Assembly (NCBI RefSeq): GCF_019048845.1
Contig: NZ_CP077426.1
Location: 1,039,501 to 1,103,500, forward strand
Length of the DNA stretch: 64,000 nt
Origin: Vibrio mimicus
GTDB taxonomy: Bacteria > Pseudomonadota > Gammaproteobacteria > Enterobacterales > Vibrionaceae
Direction of reading: 5' to 3'
Every line of letters begins with the position of its first letter. Within the stretch, counting starts at the first letter, position 1. The position numbers and the translations under genes are program-made. Below are positions 63,827 through 64,000 of the stretch, in pieces. The notes under the pieces are model-generated. The model saw only the letters and a program-made list of their open reading frames with translations, was not told where the DNA came from and ran no database searches.

Positions 63827-64000
63827 ATGAAGAGAAAGCTATGCTTGGGTAGTGTACTCGTGTCTTCGATTTATTCTGGGGCGGTGTGTGCTGATAACGC
63901 AAAAAATTGGGAAACCTTTAGCGATATTGGCACTTATGGTCTCGTTGGTTTAGCGCTTGCAATGCCCGCATACCAGAGTGATTGGCAAGGGATTACTCAG
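63827..64000 (+). CDS. Start of an exported protein, cut by the window edge
   Basis: Only the first 58 codons are present, from ATG 63827 behind GGGAGGGAG. The beginning (MKRKLCLGSVLVSSIYSGAVCADN) is a signal peptide with a cleavable AVCADN region; then NWETFSDIGTYGLVGLALAMPAYQ, which looks like the first membrane segment of a PAP2-type phosphatase. The C-terminal active-site motifs are off the window, so this stays a suggestion. Confidence 0.6.
   Translation, partial: MKRKLCLGSVLVSSIYSGAVCADNAKNWETFSDIGTYGLVGLALAMPAYQSDWQGITQ

Noticed and set aside
46824..64000. Direct repeat of the tRNA-Arg 3' end marking an island boundary
   Set aside because: No second copy of the GGTTCGAATCC-type tRNA tail was seen by eye between 47 kb and the window end, so no att pair can be claimed.
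1..64000. CRISPR array, insertion sequence, integrase or rRNA
   Set aside because: No regularly spaced repeats, transposase motifs, integrase genes or rRNA segments were recognised anywhere in the window.

Overview
The window is a stretch of gamma-proteobacterial chromosome that reads as Vibrio, closest to the V. cholerae / V. mimicus group. The support is gene order and content: a rhombosortase next to a DTW-domain gene and dgt, a full menaquinone operon, minCDE followed by ycgL and a MltB-type transglycosylase, a multi-module GH18 chitinase, and a PvcA-type isonitrile synthase locus. V. cholerae is not generally reported to carry aerobactin genes while V. mimicus is, so the aerobactin block at 47-61 kb points to V. 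mimicus. This is inference from memory of the genomes, not a search.

Layout. 0.1-10 kb: yoaA, tsaB, an Slp lipoprotein, an alpha/beta hydrolase, fadD, rnd and an M3 oligopeptidase, all on the plus strand. 10-14.5 kb: rhombosortase rrtA, a DTW tRNA-modification gene, then dgt, yfbR and alaA on the minus strand (nucleotide pool and alanine metabolism). 14.7-22 kb: menF-menD-menH-menB-menC-menE, tightly packed and partly overlapping, with a terminator-like hairpin between menB and menC. 22-28.6 kb: a benE-type transporter with a divergent XRE-cupin regulator and a twin operator, a chemoreceptor, and a transporter-acyltransferase fusion behind its own TetR. 28.7-39.4 kb: a Tim44-like protein, DUF1244, an NlpE-like lipoprotein, minCDE, ycgL, lytic transglycosylase, a LysR gene, a CNT nucleoside transporter and the chitinase.

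39.6-45.1 kb holds the most unusual locus: an isonitrile synthase (PvcA/DIT1 family) fused to a C-terminal Fe/2-oxoglutarate-oxygenase-like domain that appears to have lost two of its three metal ligands, a LysR regulator transcribed away from it, and a two-gene unit of an intact PvcB/TauD-type oxygenase and a PHBH-type flavin monooxygenase. Two near-identical 47-bp elements lie upstream of the regulator and upstream of the oxygenase unit. A plausible model is that the synthase turns an aromatic amino acid (tyrosine by analogy with PvcA) into an isonitrile, PvcB desaturates and decarboxylates it, and the flavoenzyme tailors it.

45.3-46.9 kb: a small orphan gene, folD and tRNA-Arg(TCT). 47.1-61.2 kb: a complete aerobactin module: iucA-iucB-iucC-iucD-iutA, a FhuB/FhuD/FhuC-type importer, an MFS protein that may be the exporter, and a FhuF-type ferric reductase, with Fur-box-like sites in front of iucA, fhuC/MFS and fhuF. 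61.5-64 kb: an OpgC-like membrane acyltransferase, a LysE-type exporter and the start of a secreted or membrane protein cut by the window edge. No rRNA, insertion sequence, CRISPR array or replication origin was seen.
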